A DNA stretch of 16,420 nt, taken from Deltaproteobacteria bacterium. GTDB taxonomy: Bacteria; Desulfobacterota_B; Binatia; Bin18. Each line of letters begins with the position of its first letter. The stretch's first letter is position 1. Below the pieces are notes generated by a model. It saw only the letters and a list, made by a program, of their open reading frames with translations. It ran no database searches and had not been told where the DNA came from. Below are positions 14,132 to 16,420 of the stretch, piece by piece. Where the stretch lies: contig JAAXHF010000397.1 in the NCBI GenBank assembly GCA_012271025.1, forward strand, positions 1 through 16,420, given 5' to 3'. The position numbers and the translations under genes were made by a program.

Positions 14132-15718
14132 ATGCCAAGCGTCAGCCGGGCGCTGATCAGCGTCAGCGATAAACGCGGAGTGGTCGAGTTCGCCCGCGGC
14201 TTGGCCGCCCTCGGTATCGAGATTGTGTCAACCGGCGGCACCGCCCGGGCGCTGAGCGAGGCCGGTGTGGCGGTCGTGCAGGTCGAGGACTTCACCGGTT
14301 TTCCGGAGATGCTCGACGGACGGGTCAAGACCCTGCACCCGCGCATCCATGCCGGGATTTTGCACCGCCGGGACGACCCCCAACATATCCGGGCGATGGA
14401 CGAACACGGCTTGCAGCCGATCGATCTGGTGGTCGTGAATCTGTATCCATTTGAGCAGACGGTCGCCCGCCCCGACTGCTCGTTTGCCGAGGCGATCGAG
14501 AATATCGACATTGGCGGGCCGTCTCTGCTGCGGGCGACGGCCAAGAATCACGCCCACGTCGGGGTGGTGGTTGACCCGGACGATTATCCTCGGGTGCTGA
14601 GCGCGCTCCAGACCGACGGCGGCCTGTCGGCCGAGCACAGGCTTGAGCTGGCCAAGAAAGCGTTTCGACTGACCGCCCGCTACGACGCGGCGATTGCCGA
14701 TTATCTGGGCCGACTCGACGGCGACGCAGACGCGCCGTTTGGCGACACCGTCCACTTCCAGTACGTCAAGGCCCAGGATTTGCGCTACGGTGAAAACCCC
14801 CACCAGCGCGCCGCCTTCTACCATGCCCCGGAGATTCAGGAGGCGTGTATTGCCAACGCCCGCCAGCTGCAGGGCAAGGAACTGTCGTTCAATAATATCG
14901 TTGATGCCAACGCGGCTTTTGAGCTGCTGCACGAGTTCGAGCAGACGGCGGCGGTGGCCGTCAAGCACACCAATCCGTGTGGCGCGGCCACGTCCGAGAC
15001 CTCGCTGGCCGAGGCTTTCCGCAAGACCCGGGCGTGCGATCCGGTATCGATTTTTGGCGGCATTGTCGGCTTCAACCGCGAGCTTGACGCGGACACGGCC
15101 CAGGAAATCCTGGATCTCTACCAGCACGGATTTCTGGAGATCGTTCTTGCCCCGGGCTTTTCCGCTCCGGCGCTGGAGCTGCTGGCCTCGTCCAAGCGTC
15201 TGCGGAATATCCGACTGCTTGAGATCCCGGCGCTGGCCGGTCCCCAGCCGGCTCGCTTCGAGGCCAAGCCGGTGGTGGGCGGGCTGCTGCTTCAGGAGCG
15301 CGACCGCAGCCGTATCCGGGCCGAAGACTGCCAGGTGGTGACCAAGCGCAGCCCCAGCGCCGAGGAGTACCGGGCGCTGGACTTTGCCTGGCGGATCTGC
15401 AAGCACGTCAAGTCGAACGCCATTGTCCTGACCGGACCGGATCAGATCGTCGGGGTTGGGGCGGGTCAGATGAGCCGGGTCGATTCGGCCAAGATTGCCG
15501 TGTCCCGGGCGCAGGACTTGGGGCTGGAGACACGGGGCTCGGTGGTTGGCTCGGACGCCTTCTTTCCCTTTCGGGACGGCCTCGATGTCACGGCTGCGGC
15601 CGGGGCGACGGCAGTCATTCAGCCCGGCGGCAGCCTGCGCGACGCCGAGGTCATTGCTGCGGCCGACGAGCACGGCATGGCGATGATCTTTGCCGGCATG
15701 CGCCATTTCCGGCACTAG
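14132..15718 (+). CDS. purH: Bifunctional AICAR formyltransferase / IMP cyclohydrolase
   Basis: The protein has 528 residues, a normal PurH length, and performs the last two steps of IMP synthesis. The N-terminal IMP cyclohydrolase domain (MGS-like, to about 150) holds ISVSDKRG (9-16), GRVKTLHPRIHAGIL (62-76) and DIGGPSLLRATAKN (127-140). The formyltransferase part holds LRYGENPHQ, KELSFNNI and VKHTNPCGAA (about 278-287), with the catalytic Lys-His. ATG 14132, with GGAGA at 14122-14126, is chosen; a TTG at 14042 in frame would add 30 residues unlike the family. A TTGACA hexamer at 14042-14047 could be a -35 box, but I see no good -10. purD starts one base after the stop. Confidence 0.97.
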   Translation: MPSVSRALISVSDKRGVVEFARGLAALGIEIVSTGGTARALSEAGVAVVQVEDFTGFPEMLDGRVKTLHPRIHAGILHRRDDPQHIRAMDEHGLQPIDLVVVNLYPFEQTVARPDCSFAEAIENIDIGGPSLLRATAKNHAHVGVVVDPDDYPRVLSALQTDGGLSAEHRLELAKKAFRLTARYDAAIADYLGRLDGDADAPFGDTVHFQYVKAQDLRYGENPHQRAAFYHAPEIQEACIANARQLQGKELSFNNIVDANAAFELLHEFEQTAAVAVKHTNPCGAATSETSLAEAFRKTRACDPVSIFGGIVGFNRELDADTAQEILDLYQHGFLEIVLAPGFSAPALELLASSKRLRNIRLLEIPALAGPQPARFEAKPVVGGLLLQERDRSRIRAEDCQVVTKRSPSAEEYRALDFAWRICKHVKSNAIVLTGPDQIVGVGAGQMSRVDSAKIAVSRAQDLGLETRGSVVGSDAFFPFRDGLDVTAAAGATAVIQPGGSLRDAEVIAAADEHGMAMIFAGMRHFRH

Positions 15719-15719
15719 C

Positions 15720-16420
15720 ATGAGGGTCCTGGTCATTGGCGGCGGTGGCCGTGAACACGCGCTGGTGTGGAAGATGCACCACAGCCCGCGGGTGTCCCGA
15801 ATCTACTGTGCCCCGGGCAATCCGGGTATGGACGGTTTGGCCCAACCGGTCGCGCTCAGGCCCGAGGACATTCCGGGTCTGCTGCGTTTTGCCCAGGACG
15901 AGCGCGTCGACCTGACCGTGGTCGGACCCGAGCTGCCGCTGAGCCTGGGCATTGTTGACGCCTTCGAGGCGGCCGGCCTGCGCATCTTTGGCCCGCAACG
16001 TCAGGCCGCACGGCTGGAGGCCAGCAAGGCCTTCACCCGTGAGCTGCTGCGCGCCCAGGGGGTGGCCTCACCCGCCTTTTACTCCTGCACCGACCCGGAC
16101 GAGGCGCACCGCTATGCGGCCGATGTTGGTCCCCCGCTCGTGGTCAAGGCCGACGGTCTGGCCGCCGGCAAAGGCGTGCTGATCTGTCCTACGCTTGAAG
16201 AAGCCGACGCCGCAATTGAGCGCATCATGCGCGAACGGGCCTTTGGCGCGGCCGGCGAGCGGGTGGTGATTGAGGAGTTTCTGGAGGGCGAAGAAGTCTC
16301 CTTCCTGGCCTTGAGCGACGGTACGAGCGTGTTGCCGCTGGCGTCCTCGCAGGATCACAAGCGCGTGTTTGACGCCGACCAGGGGCCGAATACCGGCGGC
16401 ATGGGCGCCTATTCTCCGGC
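15720..16420 (+). CDS. purD: Phosphoribosylamine-glycine ligase, 3' end outside the window
   Basis: The gene starts at ATG 15720-15722, one base after the purH stop, and stays open to the window end (about 233 codons of a protein normally near 420). It is an ATP-grasp enzyme making GAR from phosphoribosylamine, glycine and ATP. Motifs: MRVLVIGGGGREHAL (N-terminal, quoted to residue 15), APGNPG, VVGPELPLSLGI, FGP, SKAFTRELL, VVKADGLAAGKGV, EEFLEGEEVSFL, and QDHKRVFDADQGPNTGGMGA near the edge. The purH-purD pairing is common in bacteria, so the two are one operon. Nothing odd was seen in the visible part. Confidence 0.97.
   Translation, partial: MRVLVIGGGGREHALVWKMHHSPRVSRIYCAPGNPGMDGLAQPVALRPEDIPGLLRFAQDERVDLTVVGPELPLSLGIVDAFEAAGLRIFGPQRQAARLEASKAFTRELLRAQGVASPAFYSCTDPDEAHRYAADVGPPLVVKADGLAAGKGVLICPTLEEADAAIERIMRERAFGAAGERVVIEEFLEGEEVSFLALSDGTSVLPLASSQDHKRVFDADQGPNTGGMGAYSP

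Noticed and set aside
14103..14156. 17-codon upstream reading frame overlapping the purH start
   Set aside because: No ribosome site and no attenuator-like structure; probably chance.
14228..15736. Long open frame antisense to purH
   Set aside because: High GC third positions leave antisense frames open. No recognisable domain, and purH is certain on the other strand.
1..16420. CRISPR arrays, insertion sequences, phage genes, long repeats
   Set aside because: None was seen by reading both strands; only short repeats such as the 9-bp pair at 9740/9771 were found.

Overview
The window looks like chromosomal DNA from a GC-rich, Gram-negative-like bacterium. Gene style is compact, with ATGA overlaps, strong Shine-Dalgarno sites and housekeeping enzymes of bacterial type. 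The mix of Rieske oxygenase, MFS and SSS transporters and a large accessory operon recalls uncultivated soil or marine lineages such as Tectomicrobia/Entotheonella or deltaproteobacterial relatives. That placement is an impression, not a proof. Bases 1 to about 1540 are visibly richer in A+T than the rest, which suggests a transferred block.

Layout. (1) 1-1536, plus strand: the 3' part of a DNA methyltransferase gene, followed by the wrecked remains of what is probably its partner restriction endonuclease (one stop, two frame changes, probably an internal deletion). (2) 1529-3064, minus strand: a two-gene unit of a Rieske-type oxygenase and a small unknown protein. (3) 3206-4438, plus: an MFS exporter. 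(4) 4314-6296, minus: a sodium/solute symporter whose 3' end overlaps the MFS gene by 125 bp. (5) 6399-12232, plus: a six-gene accessory operon. It encodes a CDP-alcohol phosphatidyltransferase, a GTP cyclohydrolase II/RibD-type reductase fusion, a zinc-less MDR dehydrogenase, a PTPS-like protein with an altered active site, a GT4 glycosyltransferase and a SAM methyltransferase. The last five are tightly packed and the operon ends in a clear intrinsic terminator. (6) 12250-14010, minus: thiS-thiG-thiE followed by tRNA-Thr(CGU). (7) 14132-16420, plus: purH-purD, with purD cut by the window end.

The most interesting part is the operon at 6399-12232. Its enzymes are of the types needed to open GTP, reduce the ribosyl side chain, rebuild or trim a pteridine-like ring, oxidise or reduce it, then add sugar and methyl groups; the first gene may join a polar group to a lipid. 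No deaminase domain is present. The pathway could therefore keep the 2-amino group and make a ribityl-pterin-like or glycosylated pterin-like product rather than a flavin. I know of no described pathway with exactly this set. The chemistry is inference from domain content only.

The thi and pur genes are ordinary metabolism: thiazole synthesis and coupling for thiamine, and the last steps of IMP synthesis plus GAR synthetase. No insertion sequence, CRISPR array or phage gene was seen. No gap without a gene exceeds about 145 bp.
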